The position numbers and the translations under genes were made by a program. DNA of 64,000 nt from Spirulina subsalsa PCC 9445 (GTDB lineage: Bacteria; Cyanobacteriota; Cyanobacteriia; Cyanobacteriales; Spirulinaceae). The notes under the pieces are model-generated. The model saw nothing but the letters and a program-made list of their open reading frames with translations, was not told where the DNA came from and made no database searches. Of this stretch, positions 27,606 to 36,634 are shown one piece after another. The stretch is taken from the NCBI RefSeq assembly GCF_000314005.1, contig NZ_JH980292.1, positions 2,249,725 through 2,313,724 on the forward strand, given 5' to 3'. Position 1 is the stretch's first letter. Every line of letters begins with the position of its first letter.

Positions 27606-28358
27606 ATGACTCAAGTTCAAGATCATTCCCCGACCTCCCAAGTTGCAACCCCTCCTCTGTTAAGAATTTCTGGTCTTAATGTTTATTACGGAGAAAGCCA
27701 CATTTTGCGCAATGTGGATTTAAACGTAGGTCGGGGTCAGATGGTCTGTTTAATTGGCCGGAATGGGGTCGGAAAAACCACGCTGTTAAAAACCGTGATG
27801 GGATTGCTTTCCCCCCGCGAAGGTCAAATTAGGTTTATGGATGAAATTATCACCAAAAAAAGTCCCCACCAACGTGCAAAAATGGGCATTGGATATGTTC
27901 CCCAAGGCCGAGAAATTATTCCCCGTGTCACGGTGCGTGAGAATTTATTATTAGGACTAGAAGCCCGTCCTCACGGTCGAAAGGGGAATGATACAATTCC
28001 CGAAGAAATTTTTGATCTCTTCCCGGTTTTAAAAACGATGTTACACCGTATGGGAGGCGACTTAAGCGGTGGACAACAGCAACAATTAGCCATTGCCCGC
28101 GCTTTGATGGGGAAACCTCAATTACTGGTATTAGATGAACCGACAGAAGGCATTCAACCTTCTATTATTTTGGAAATTGAGGCGGCAGTTAAAGGGATTA
28201 TTGAAGCAACCGGAATTTCGGTTTTATTAGTGGAACAACATTTACATTTTGTGCGACAAGCCGATCGGTATTATGCCATGCAGAAAGGAGGAATTGTGGC
28301 ATCAGGAGCCACAAAAGATTTAAGTCAAGAAGTGATTCAACGCTTTTTATCGGTTTGA
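27606..28358 (+). CDS. urtE: Urea ABC transporter ATPase UrtE
   Basis: A LivF-type ATPase of about 250 residues, starting MTQVQDHS at 27606. Walker A GRNGVGKTT near 52, signature LSGGQQQQLAIAR near 152, Walker B LLVLDEPTEGIQPS, and H-loop LLVEQHLHFV. UrtD and UrtE drive the UrtBC permeases. The end overlaps the convergent aroH gene by 22 bp. An internal terminator for the operon is therefore not visible. Confidence 0.95.
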   Translation: MTQVQDHSPTSQVATPPLLRISGLNVYYGESHILRNVDLNVGRGQMVCLIGRNGVGKTTLLKTVMGLLSPREGQIRFMDEIITKKSPHQRAKMGIGYVPQGREIIPRVTVRENLLLGLEARPHGRKGNDTIPEEIFDLFPVLKTMLHRMGGDLSGGQQQQLAIARALMGKPQLLVLDEPTEGIQPSIILEIEAAVKGIIEATGISVLLVEQHLHFVRQADRYYAMQKGGIVASGATKDLSQEVIQRFLSV

Positions 28359-28750
28359 TATCCAGAGGAACTCATTTGAGCTAAATTCCAATCCGGTCGC
28401 AGGTTCTTCGCTTGGCCTAAATAGACGTGAATCATGGCAGCTTGGGGGTGGGGGGTGTTAACGTGAATTAACACCCGGATACAGCGTTCTAGGCTATTTT
28501 CTACAGACATTTGCTGGACATCAAGGAGGGCGACATTATCCCAATTGGGGCGATCGCGTGCCACCGAGGCCGGGAAGATAGCATTGAGGTCAGGAGTGGC
28601 TGTAAACACCGCGCTGATAATCTCTTCCGGGTCTAGTTGATTGCGGTACTCAATCTCATCCATTAACTCCTTTACGGCCACCTGAATGGCCTCTACCGTA
28701 TTCTCTAGGGCTGTTGTTGCCCCACGAATTGCCCGCACTTTCCACTCCAC
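28337..28750 (-). CDS. aroH: Chorismate mutase, AroH class
   Basis: Converts chorismate to prephenate for phenylalanine and tyrosine synthesis. The protein has the AroH (trimeric, non-helical) fold signature: EWKVRAIRGATT at the start, then DEIEYRNQLDPEEIISAVFT, FPASVARD and RCIRVLIHVN. GTG at 28750 is the likely start because GGAGG lies 8 bases before it; the frame extends five codons further. Length is about 137 residues. The 3' end overlaps urtE. Confidence 0.93.
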   Translation of the reverse strand: MEWKVRAIRGATTALENTVEAIQVAVKELMDEIEYRNQLDPEEIISAVFTATPDLNAIFPASVARDRPNWDNVALLDVQQMSVENSLERCIRVLIHVNTPHPQAAMIHVYLGQAKNLRPDWNLAQMSSSGYQTDKKR

Positions 28751-28789
28751 TGTTACATCCTCCACTGCTGCAAAATTTCCCGTAAATTC

Positions 28790-29617
28790 TTAAGGTCGGT
28801 AGATCCACATCGGTTGTCCTTGGGTGGAGAGTTCAAACTCTAACCAATCCAAAGAGGTGGCAAGACGCGATCGCTTAGAGAGACTACGACCAGACAACAG
28901 ACGCATCAGGACGGGTTTTTTCTCCTCAATAGTGCGACATTTCACCTTGTCCGGGTCGAGATCCACTAAATCCGCTAACCACCGACGGGCATCTTCTTCC
29001 GTCCCCAAACGATCCACCACTCCCAATTCTAGAGCTTGCTGACCCGTAAAAATTCGACCATCGGCAAAACTTTTTACTGTCTCGACGGGTAAATTGCGAC
29101 CTTGGGCAACGGTTCCCACAAACTGCTCATAACTGGTATCAATCAACTGTTGCAGGATGTTCATTTCCTCGGGGGTAGACTCCCGGTCAAAGGCTAGAAT
29201 GTCCTTATAGGGGCCAGATTTAATGGTTTTGAACGATACCCCCACTTTCTCTAACAGACGTTCTAAATTATTGCCCCGAATAATCACCCCGATACTCCCG
29301 GTAATGGTGCCTGGATTGGCCACAATATGATCGGCCCCTACGCCAATATAAACCCCTCCCGAAGCGGAAATATTGCCGAAACTAGCGATGACTTTCACTC
29401 CCTTATGGCGAATCCGTTGGAGTGCGTCATAAATTTCCTGAGAGTCTCCGACGGTACCTCCGGGGGAGTCAATGCGCAATAACAGGGCAGGATAATGTTC
29501 CTCCTCGACAGTTTTTAGGGCTTTGAGGACTCGTTTCCGGGTTTCTGAGGCGATCGCACCCGTGATTTCAATACGGGCAATTTGCTTGCGTTTATTCGGT
29601 TTGAAGGGCCAGATCAT
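28790..29617 (-). CDS. sppA: Signal peptide peptidase SppA, short type
   Basis: Cleaves leftover signal peptides in the membrane. The 275-residue protein has the S49 family fold. LLLRIDSPGGTVGDSQEIY and the nucleophile Ser in NISASGGVYIG are near residues 50-100, TGSIGVI follows, and the general-base Lys is in KSGPYKDIL. The start is ATG 29617 (MIWPFKPNKR); a TTG two codons upstream is less likely. No clear membrane helix, as in the cytoplasmic-type short SppA. Gap to aroH is 39 bp, so they may be co-transcribed. Confidence 0.93.
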   Translation of the reverse strand: MIWPFKPNKRKQIARIEITGAIASETRKRVLKALKTVEEEHYPALLLRIDSPGGTVGDSQEIYDALQRIRHKGVKVIASFGNISASGGVYIGVGADHIVANPGTITGSIGVIIRGNNLERLLEKVGVSFKTIKSGPYKDILAFDRESTPEEMNILQQLIDTSYEQFVGTVAQGRNLPVETVKSFADGRIFTGQQALELGVVDRLGTEEDARRWLADLVDLDPDKVKCRTIEEKKPVLMRLLSGRSLSKRSRLATSLDWLEFELSTQGQPMWIYRP

Positions 29618-29791
29618 GGACAAGTTCAGTAGTCAGTAAAAGGCTATTGTTCTATTGTAATCACGAACGGGGTGATCTCACTGAAGGGCGAACAAAAGCC
29701 CGCGCTGTCTCGGGCTTCGGCTTCTGTCGTTAGCCCTAGCCAAAAATGCCCCTCAGTCGCTACAATAGTTTGTTGAAACCCTATCGACCTT

Positions 29792-29878
29792 GGAGAGGTG
29801 GCAGAGTGGTTGAATGCGACGGTCTCGAAAACCGTTAAGGCGGCAACGTCTTCGAGGGTTCAAATCCCTCCCTCTCCG
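29792..29878 (+). tRNA. tRNA-Ser (anticodon CGA)
   Basis: Class II tRNA with a long variable arm. Acceptor GGAGAGG pairs with CCTCTCC; the anticodon stem ACGGT/ACCGT closes loop CTCGAAA, giving anticodon CGA (reads UCG). The T loop is GTTCAAATC. CCA is not encoded. Confidence 0.95.
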
Positions 29879-29908
29879 TTCCCAGTTCGTTAATCATGAG
29901 ACACCACC

Positions 29909-30011
29909 CAACCTTGACAAGTTAAGGGAACAGGGCGGAGTGTCGTCCAATTTATTGGACGCTATATATGGGACTTGACAAAATGCACACAAGCTTAACT
30001 TGTTAAGGTTC
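29909..30011. mobile_element. MITE-like element, family B copy 2, with 9-bp target duplication
   Basis: A 103-bp element beginning CAACCTTGACAAGTTAAGG and ending CTTAACTTGTTAAGGTTC, imperfect inverted repeats. It is flanked by GACACCACC at 29900-29908 and 30012-30020. The interior holds a GTCCAATTTATTGGAC palindrome and the segment TGCACACAAGC shared with copy 1. No ORF. The 9-bp repeat shows it moved by transposition. Confidence 0.8.
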
Positions 30012-30151
30012 GACACCACCTAAAACCCCCTTTTGAGAAGGATAGCGTAGGCGTTTCAGCCTAATTTTGAGAGATGTCTAATAAGAGGAGTAAACACTGA
30101 GTAAATTAGGGTCATTGACGCTCCCATCGCTAAAAGCGAGGGATTCCCTGT

Positions 30152-31333
30152 TCATCCAGTTACCTTATCTAGGAGGCTTTCACCTAATAGACAGTGGGTA
30201 GTCTGTCCGAGGGCTTGAATTTCTGTCCGCCCGACAGTATTCGCTTTTTGAAGTATGTTTTTAGCGGCGTTTTCATCCCTATCCAAAACACAACCACAAG
30301 AACAAATATGTGTTCTTACAGACAATGTTTTCTTGACAATATTGCCACAACTAGAACATTGCTGGCTAGTATATTGTGGGTTTACCGCTATCACAAACTT
30401 CCCGTGTATTTTTCCAAAATAGTCTAACCAATCGGTGAACATTGACCAACTTGCGTCACTAATAGACTTAGCAAGTTTTCTATTTTTCACCATGTTAGAA
30501 ACCTTCAAATCCTCATAAACTACCAAATCGTTAGATTGGATTAACGCTTTTGCTGTCTTTACAACAAAATCTTTACGTTGTCTAGAGATTTTTAAATGAA
30601 GACAGGCTACTTTTGACTTTTGTTTTTGACGCTTGTTGCTCCCCTTTTTCTTTTTAGATAGCTTACGTTGCGCTTTTTTTAAACGCTTCTCGGCTTGGCG
30701 GAGAAATCGAGGGTTATCAACTTTATCCCCGTTAGAGTCCGTTAAAAAATGGTTTAATCCAACATCAATTCCCACTTCCTTTCCTGTAGAATCAAACGGT
30801 TCTATTCTTTCAAGATCCAAAACAAATTGGCAATAGAATCCGTCAGCCCTTTTGATAAGTCTAACTCTTTTAATTAGCAACTTATCTAGAATTTCACGAT
30901 TATAAGAGCCAATTAGCTTTAACTTACCAATTCCAGTTTTATCTGTTATGTGGATAGATTTTTTATCTTCTGTTAGTTTCCAACCAGAAGTTTTGTACTC
31001 CACAGACCTTGAGAACTTCTTAAATTTAGGGTAGCCTTTTTGAGCTAACCCTTTTTTACAGTTATTGTAGAAACGAGATATAGCCAACCAAGCTCTTTCA
31101 GCACTTGCCTGGCGAGCCATAGAGTTTAGATTGCTTACAAACGGAGTATCTGTATTGTTACTCAAAGTTGTTACAAATTTACAAAAAGAAGCATAATTGA
31201 CCTTGTCTTCTTTACTGGAATCCATCCAAAGTCTAAGGCATTTATTCCGAATAAACTGCCCTGTTCTAATAGCTTCTAGGATAGCTACTTGTTGCGTTTG
31301 TGTCGCTTTAACTTTAAACTCTATGACTCGCAT
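30152..31333 (-). CDS. tnpB: RNA-guided nuclease TnpB (IS605 OrfB)
   Basis: A 393-residue TnpB with all three RuvC acids: Asp in GIDVGLNHF near 190, Glu in VYEDLKVSN near 273 and Asp in DRDENAAKN near 353. The zinc finger CSSCGNIV...CSCGC is intact, and an N-terminal helical domain recognises the target. TnpB uses an omega-RNA read from the 3' end of its gene and the element's right end to cut the empty donor site. The basic bridge AQRKLSKKKKGSNKRQKQKS is present. It appears functional. Confidence 0.94.
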   Translation of the reverse strand: MRVIEFKVKATQTQQVAILEAIRTGQFIRNKCLRLWMDSSKEDKVNYASFCKFVTTLSNNTDTPFVSNLNSMARQASAERAWLAISRFYNNCKKGLAQKGYPKFKKFSRSVEYKTSGWKLTEDKKSIHITDKTGIGKLKLIGSYNREILDKLLIKRVRLIKRADGFYCQFVLDLERIEPFDSTGKEVGIDVGLNHFLTDSNGDKVDNPRFLRQAEKRLKKAQRKLSKKKKGSNKRQKQKSKVACLHLKISRQRKDFVVKTAKALIQSNDLVVYEDLKVSNMVKNRKLAKSISDASWSMFTDWLDYFGKIHGKFVIAVNPQYTSQQCSSCGNIVKKTLSVRTHICSCGCVLDRDENAAKNILQKANTVGRTEIQALGQTTHCLLGESLLDKVTG

Positions 31334-31397
31334 TGAACCGACCTCTCAATGTGTTATGTTATAGTTATAGCATCTCACTGCACTAACTGTCAAGGGT

Positions 31398-31817
31398 ATG
31401 GAAATTAATTATTTTAAGACTCGCCGGGCTACATTTAATCTCACTGTCCACATAGTCTTGGTGACTAAATACCGTAGAAAAGTATTCAAAAAAGAACATT
31501 TAGAGTTCTTAAATGAGGCTTTTAAGTCTATTGTTGATAAGTGGGATGCCGGTATCGTAGAGTTTAACGGGGAGTCTGACCACGTTCACATTCTTTTGAC
31601 CTACCCACCACATAAGTTACTGAGTGGATTAATTGCTAATCTAAAATCTACTTCTAGCAAACGTATGTGGGATAATTACTCTGACTACCTGAAAAAGATT
31701 TACGGGAAAGACAAACGAGTATTATGGACGGGGGCTTATTTTGTAGCTAGTTGTGGTGGTGTCACAATAGACCAACTTAAAAAATATGTCGAGAATCAGG
31801 ATTCCCCTGAATATTAG
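31398..31817 (+). CDS. tnpA: TnpA, Y1 HUH transposase of an IS200/IS605 element
   Basis: A 139-residue single-strand transposase that moves the element by peel-and-paste. The HUH motif is HVHILLTY near residue 63, and the catalytic Tyr is in QLKKYVENQ near 130. Also typical are FNLTVHIVLVTKYRRKVF at the start and GELWTGAYFVAS-like WTGAYFVASCGG. Full length. Divergent from tnpB within the same element. Confidence 0.94.
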   Translation: MEINYFKTRRATFNLTVHIVLVTKYRRKVFKKEHLEFLNEAFKSIVDKWDAGIVEFNGESDHVHILLTYPPHKLLSGLIANLKSTSSKRMWDNYSDYLKKIYGKDKRVLWTGAYFVASCGGVTIDQLKKYVENQDSPEY

Positions 31818-31947
31818 TTGTGCTTCGCTGTCTTATATTGGTCGGCTTTTCATCTCATCGGTAAAACCGAGAGCCTTCAAGCCGACATTTTAGGTAAGGA
31901 TTGAGTAACTTGACTAGACCCTAGGCTACATAAGCTTTTAGACGCTA

Positions 31948-32021
31948 TCGGGATGACAGGATTTGAACCTGCGACATCCTGCTCCCAAAGCAGGCGCGCT
32001 ACCAAGCTGCGCTACATCCCG
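31948..32021 (-). tRNA. tRNA-Pro (anticodon TGG)
   Basis: Minus-strand tRNA of 74 nt. Acceptor CGGGATG pairs with CATCCCG; the anticodon stem CCTGC/GCAGG closes TTTGGGA, giving TGG (reads CCA/CCG). The D arm has AGCGCAGCTTGGTAGCGC and the T loop GTTCAAATC. CCA is not encoded. Confidence 0.96.
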
Positions 32022-32092
32022 AAGTCGCTGTCCAGTGACAATCAAAAGACAACCCACTTACTATACCCTATTTTCGGCCCTCCTGCCTAGCC

Positions 32093-32641
<549 letters not shown>

Positions 32642-32787
32642 TCAGTGGTGAATAAACTGGAAGGCGAAATTACAGCAGAGTCCAGAACTCCTTGTTTCAC
32701 CCCCACAGCCATAGATAATAACACAACTCACCCCTTCAACGGCTAATTCGGGATCCTCAACGGAAACGGTAAGGTAGAATACAGAAC

Positions 32788-32946
32788 ATGGAAGCGAAGA
32801 AAGTGATCGTGATTGCCGGAGTAAAAATCCCCCAAGCGGATTGGGAGCAAACACCCCTGAGCGTGCGAGAACTGATCAAAGCCCTAGAACCAAGAATGAT
32901 CAAGATAGAAAATAGACTAGGACTAAGCTTAAAAAAAAGTTTATGA
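32788..32946 (+). pseudogene. Small ORF resembling the N terminus of an IS66-type transposase
   Basis: A 52-codon frame starting ATG 32788. Its core KIPQADWEQTPLSVRELIKA resembles the start of IS66-family transposases (IP.ADWE.TP.SV..L). The stop TGA overlaps the lspA ATG (ATGA), so ribosomes finishing it could start lspA. Either a transposase leftover now serving as a leader, or a small coupling gene. Confidence 0.45.
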
Positions 32947-33431
32947 AGCAGCGACGTAGAGGATTTGCAGTCAATCGCTGGTTTTGGCTTGCCGGACTGG
33001 TGGGACTATTACTCGACCAACTGACTAAAAACTGGGTTACAAGTACCTTTGCTCAAGAATTCGATACAATTCCTATTCTGCCCGGAATTTTTCACTTCAC
33101 TTATGTTACCAATAGTGGGGCAGCGTTTAGCCTCTTTACCGGAGGGGCGGACTGGTTGCGGTGGTTGTCTTTAGGGGTCAGTGTGGGGTTGATGTTATTT
33201 GCTTGGTACAGTCCCCGCCTCCAATTAGCGGAACAACTGGGCTATGGCTTCATCCTCGCCGGGGCGATTGGTAATGGGGTTTGTCGGTTTTTGTATAGTT
33301 ATGTGATTGATTTTCTGGATTTTCGTTTAATCCAGTTCCCCGTTTTTAACTTAGCCGATGTGTTTATTAACATAGGAATTGTCTGTTTACTCTATGCCAT
33401 GTTCCGTTCTCCCTCCCATCTCAAAAGTTAG
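32943..33431 (+). CDS. lspA: Lipoprotein signal peptidase II
   Basis: Cleaves the signal peptide of prolipoproteins in the inner membrane. The 162-residue protein has four helices, the LLLDQLTKNWV motif at the first helix, NSGAAFSL in the loop, and the two catalytic Asp in SYVIDFLDF and FNLADVFINIG. In the conserved GN..DR motif, the Asp is replaced by Cys (GNGVCRF), an oddity since this Asp is strongly conserved but not catalytic. Start overlaps an upstream small ORF. fhaPBP follows 15 bp later. Confidence 0.94.
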   Translation: MKQRRRGFAVNRWFWLAGLVGLLLDQLTKNWVTSTFAQEFDTIPILPGIFHFTYVTNSGAAFSLFTGGADWLRWLSLGVSVGLMLFAWYSPRLQLAEQLGYGFILAGAIGNGVCRFLYSYVIDFLDFRLIQFPVFNLADVFINIGIVCLLYAMFRSPSHLKS

Positions 33432-33446
33432 CTACCGAATTGACTT

Positions 33447-35687
33447 ATGACTAGCCCTCCTCCGACTCAACTCAGTCGTATTGCGACCCAAGTCGTTCAA
33501 CGGTTAAATACGGTTTTAGCACTTCGTCCCAATGCACGGGTGCCGGAATTGTGGGTACAGGATGCCGATGCAGACCACGCGGAAACTTATAAGTTGGTGG
33601 GGGATAAGTACACCTTGGGGCGCAGTTCCCGCTCCAGTGATATTGTGGTGCGGAATGCGGTGGTGAGTCAGGTTCATTTATCGGTGAGTCGGGACCCGAA
33701 ACATCCCCGCCAGTTTGTGCTGAAGGATGAACACTCCACCAATGGAATTTATTTGGGCAAACGTCGCCTCACGTCTCTAGAATTGCGTCATGGGGATATT
33801 TTCACCCTCGGTCCGCCGGAGTTAGCCAATGGGGTGCGCTTGCAATACCATAATCCCCCGCCGTTATGGGTGCGAGGCCTGCGCTATGGTTTGTATGGGG
33901 TGGCCGGGATTACGGGGTTAGTTACGGCGGCGATTTTGTGGGAGTGGACGAAGATTCCCATTTATCCTCTACCCTTGGGGGTACAGGGGCCGGTGGCGGT
34001 GTATGCTCGGGATGGGGAAACGCCTTTGATGCCTTTGCGGACGGAAGCCCATCGGGAGTTTGACCGTTTGTCAGATTTTTCGCCCTATTTGCCCAAGGCG
34101 GTGATTGCTTCGGAGGATAGCCGCTTTTTTTGGCATCCGGGGGTAGATCCCTTGGGGATTTTCCGGGCGGTGTTAATTAATGTGCAACGGCAGGGGATTC
34201 GTCAGGGCGGAAGTACGGTGACGCAACAGTTGGCGCGTAGTTTGTTCCCGGAGTATGTGGGGCGCTCGAATACGGCGGGGCGGAAGGTGCGTGAGGCGAT
34301 TGTGGCGTTGAAGTTGGAGACGTTCTACAGCAAAAATGAGTTGTTGCGGACTTATTTGAATCGGGTCTATTTGGGGGTGGGAAGTTATGGCTTTGAGGAT
34401 GCAGCCCGGTTTTATTTTGATAAGTCGGCGGCGGATTTGACGGTGGCGGAGGCGGCGGCGCTGGTGGCGATTTTGCCGGCTCCGAATGCTTATAATCCGG
34501 TGCAGGATTACCGGACGGCGGTGCAGTTGCGGGATCGGGTGATTAGTCGGATGGCGCAGTTGGGGATGATCTCGGAGGAGGAGGCGAGTCAAGCGCGGCG
34601 ATCGCGAATTCAGGTGAGTCCGAGGGCGCGGGAGGCGTTATCTCAGGCGATCGCTCCCTATTATTATGGTCAGGTGTTGCGGGAGTTAAATCGTCTGTTC
34701 CCGGAGGTGGCGCGAGAGGGAAATTTTGTTATTGAGACGGGGCTGGATCTCAATAAGCAACAGAAGGCGGAAGAGTCTTTGCGCCAAATGGTGGAACAGG
34801 ACGGGGGACGGTTAAATTTTCGGCAAGGGGCGATTGTGACGTTGGATAGTCGCACGGGGGAGGTGTTGGCGTTGGTGGGGGGGGTGAGTTATGCCCAGAG
34901 TCAATTTAACCGAGCCACTCAAGCCCAACGCCAGCCCGGATCAACGTTTAAGGTGTTTGCCTATGCGGCGGCGTTGGAACGGGGGATTTCGCCGAATAAG
35001 GTCTATTCCTGCGCTCCGGTGACGTGGCGGGGGCAACGGTACCGAGGCTGTGAACGGACGGCGGGAGGGGGTGCGAATTTGTATCACGGGATGGCGCAGT
35101 CGGAAAATGCGATCGCCATTCGCATCGCCCAAGATGCGGGGATGGATAACATGATCCGCATGGCTCAACGCTTAGGGGTGACTTCTCCCCTGAATCCGTC
35201 TCCGGGGTTAGTCTTGGGGGAAAGTGAGGTGAATGTGCTGGAAATGACCGGGGCCTATGCGGTGTTTGCCAATAATGGGGTCTGGAATCGCCCCCACACG
35301 ATTCGCCGGATTTTAGATAGTAGTGACTGTGAAGATACCGACAATTTCCAAACTTGTCGGGTGATGTATGATTTCACCCAGGATGGGGAACGGGACGGGG
35401 ATAGAAACCAACAAGTCATTAGTGGTGCGATCGCCCAAACCATGCACAGTCTATTACGAGGTGTCATCCAAGGAGGCACCGGAGGACGTGCGGCCATTGG
35501 ACAAGGAGAAGCGGGAAAAACCGGAACCACCGATCGCAATGTGGATCTGTGGTTTATTGGTTATGTCCCCCGTCAGCATCTAGTAACAGGCGTTTGGTTA
35601 GGTAATGATGACAACTCCCCCACTCGCGGAAGTAGTGGTCAAGCGGCTCAATTATGGCGGGATTATATGCGGCAAATTGTTCAATGA
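33447..35687 (+). CDS. Class A penicillin-binding protein with N-terminal FHA domain
   Basis: A 746-residue bifunctional peptidoglycan synthase. It carries an FHA domain at about 48-120 (YTLGRSSRSSDIVVRN, STNGIYLGKRRL) that binds phosphothreonine, a membrane helix at about 148-170, a GT51 glycosyltransferase at about 200-370 (ASEDSRFFWHPGVDP, GGSTVTQQLARSLF), and a transpeptidase with SxxK in GSTFKVF, SxN in SENA and KTG in GKTGTTD. FHA-PBP fusions are typical of cyanobacteria and suggest control of wall growth by Ser/Thr kinases. Follows lspA at 15 bp. Confidence 0.94.
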   Translation: MTSPPPTQLSRIATQVVQRLNTVLALRPNARVPELWVQDADADHAETYKLVGDKYTLGRSSRSSDIVVRNAVVSQVHLSVSRDPKHPRQFVLKDEHSTNGIYLGKRRLTSLELRHGDIFTLGPPELANGVRLQYHNPPPLWVRGLRYGLYGVAGITGLVTAAILWEWTKIPIYPLPLGVQGPVAVYARDGETPLMPLRTEAHREFDRLSDFSPYLPKAVIASEDSRFFWHPGVDPLGIFRAVLINVQRQGIRQGGSTVTQQLARSLFPEYVGRSNTAGRKVREAIVALKLETFYSKNELLRTYLNRVYLGVGSYGFEDAARFYFDKSAADLTVAEAAALVAILPAPNAYNPVQDYRTAVQLRDRVISRMAQLGMISEEEASQARRSRIQVSPRAREALSQAIAPYYYGQVLRELNRLFPEVAREGNFVIETGLDLNKQQKAEESLRQMVEQDGGRLNFRQGAIVTLDSRTGEVLALVGGVSYAQSQFNRATQAQRQPGSTFKVFAYAAALERGISPNKVYSCAPVTWRGQRYRGCERTAGGGANLYHGMAQSENAIAIRIAQDAGMDNMIRMAQRLGVTSPLNPSPGLVLGESEVNVLEMTGAYAVFANNGVWNRPHTIRRILDSSDCEDTDNFQTCRVMYDFTQDGERDGDRNQQVISGAIAQTMHSLLRGVIQGGTGGRAAIGQGEAGKTGTTDRNVDLWFIGYVPRQHLVTGVWLGNDDNSPTRGSSGQAAQLWRDYMRQIVQ

Positions 35688-35799
35688 ATATGAATGGGGA
35701 ATAGAGAATAGGGGGGAGTCGGGAGTTGATTAGTCTTACCTATTACCTCTCCCCTGTTCCCCGTTCCCTACTTGTCAAGATTGCCCCTTGCCTATTGCC
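35688..35799. repeat. Heptamer spacer
   Basis: GGGAGTC, CCCTGTT and CCCCGTT units between two convergent genes, with ACTTGTCAAGATT at 35770-35782 that recalls a family B MITE end. No gene. Confidence 0.5.
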
Positions 35800-36120
35800 C
35801 TAAACCATCATCTTTTGCTTCTTCCGTTGGCGATGTTGACTCTTTTCTAAAACATAATAAATGCCGTTGCGAATAGTGGCTTCTCTAGCCAGTTGGCGTT
35901 CTGCGGATTCATTAATCAGATGGGGTTTCAAGGATTGTCCTTTACCTTCATCAAACACCATATAAAAATTGGGAATTCGACTCAAAACGTAAGCAATTAA
36001 ATCAGGAAATAAATCGCGGCGAGTAAATTCTGTTTGAATGTGATCGGGCTGTTCTGCTAGGATGTGATCCATATCTTGTTCAACTTGTAGGAGTGTCAAG
36101 TTGACTAAGTTTTTGCTCAT
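35800..36120 (-). CDS. ComFB-family protein (late competence, second-messenger binding)
   Basis: A 106-residue protein from MSKNLVNLT at 36120; the longer frame to 36198 adds a repeat-encoded NSKPMNSK stretch and is not chosen. The core ...RRDLFPDLIAYVLSRIPNFY matches the ComFB pattern D..A..LN.LPP.Y. Recent work shows cyanobacterial ComFB proteins bind cyclic dinucleotides and act in phototaxis and competence. Here it is not next to com genes. The match is moderate since some family residues differ. Confidence 0.62.
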   Translation of the reverse strand: MSKNLVNLTLLQVEQDMDHILAEQPDHIQTEFTRRDLFPDLIAYVLSRIPNFYMVFDEGKGQSLKPHLINESAERQLAREATIRNGIYYVLEKSQHRQRKKQKMMV

Positions 36121-36198
36121 GCTTATCTTCCTGTTATGAGTTCCTACCCACTGCTTTGAGTTCATAGGCTTTGAGTTCATAGAACATTGATTAATCAA

Positions 36199-36634
36199 CT
36201 TGTCTCAAGGAACTTGCCTCAATCACTGGCCTAATCTGCGTAAAGACTGGAGCAGTTACGCCTCATTATAGACCATGATGAGCGCAAATCTGACCGCAAT
36301 ATTTAGTTTTTTAAAGGGTGTGAGAGAATACATTTATATGCCAAAGATTGTGGTTCACAAAAAGCTGATCTAGGGATAACTTAACAGGAAATGGCATAAT
36401 CCAGTGTCGTTAGTCGTTGTTTTAACATGGGTTTCAGTCAATTGCCTATTGTTTTTTGTTTAAACCTGTGACGGTGTAACCCTAGATTGCTGATGATCTT
36501 TTAAGAGATAAGGATGTAAAAATAAGTATATATTCTTATTGTGTTTTCATGCCTTATAGGGTAGGGAAAAAAAGGAAACTCCATCCTGCCAGAGGATGGA
36601 GTCTTTCCCACGGGTCAGGCATTAAAACCAGCCC
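36199..36634. other. Spacer with tpsB terminator
   Basis: About 430 bp without a gene; AT-rich, containing the promoter region of the ComFB gene and, near its right edge, the terminator at 36578-36602. Confidence 0.5.
36578..36602 (-). terminator. Intrinsic terminator of the tpsB gene
   Basis: ACTCCATCC pairs with GGATGGAGT around a TGCCAGA loop. On the minus strand the hairpin is followed by TTCCTTTTTTT. It lies 33 bp beyond the stop of the TpsB-type gene. Confidence 0.75.

Larger units (their letters stand above)
30115..31893. mobile_element. Complete IS605-type element with divergent tnpA and tnpB
   Basis: Holds a minus-strand tnpB and a plus-strand tnpA, 64 bp apart. The tnpB-side end is GGGAGCGTCAA after a CCTCGCTTTTAGCGATGGG hairpin (ends at 30115). 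The tnpA-side end has the GTCGGCTT/AAGCCGAC hairpin at 31841-31886, with the boundary near 31893 beside a CCTTAC flank (minus strand). Boundaries are inferred from end-family resemblance. Both enzymes are full length. Confidence 0.8.

Noticed and set aside
34173-34592. Arg/His-rich minus-strand ORF within the penicillin-binding protein gene
   Set aside because: Antisense shadow of a GC-rich coding region; no family and no ribosome binding site.
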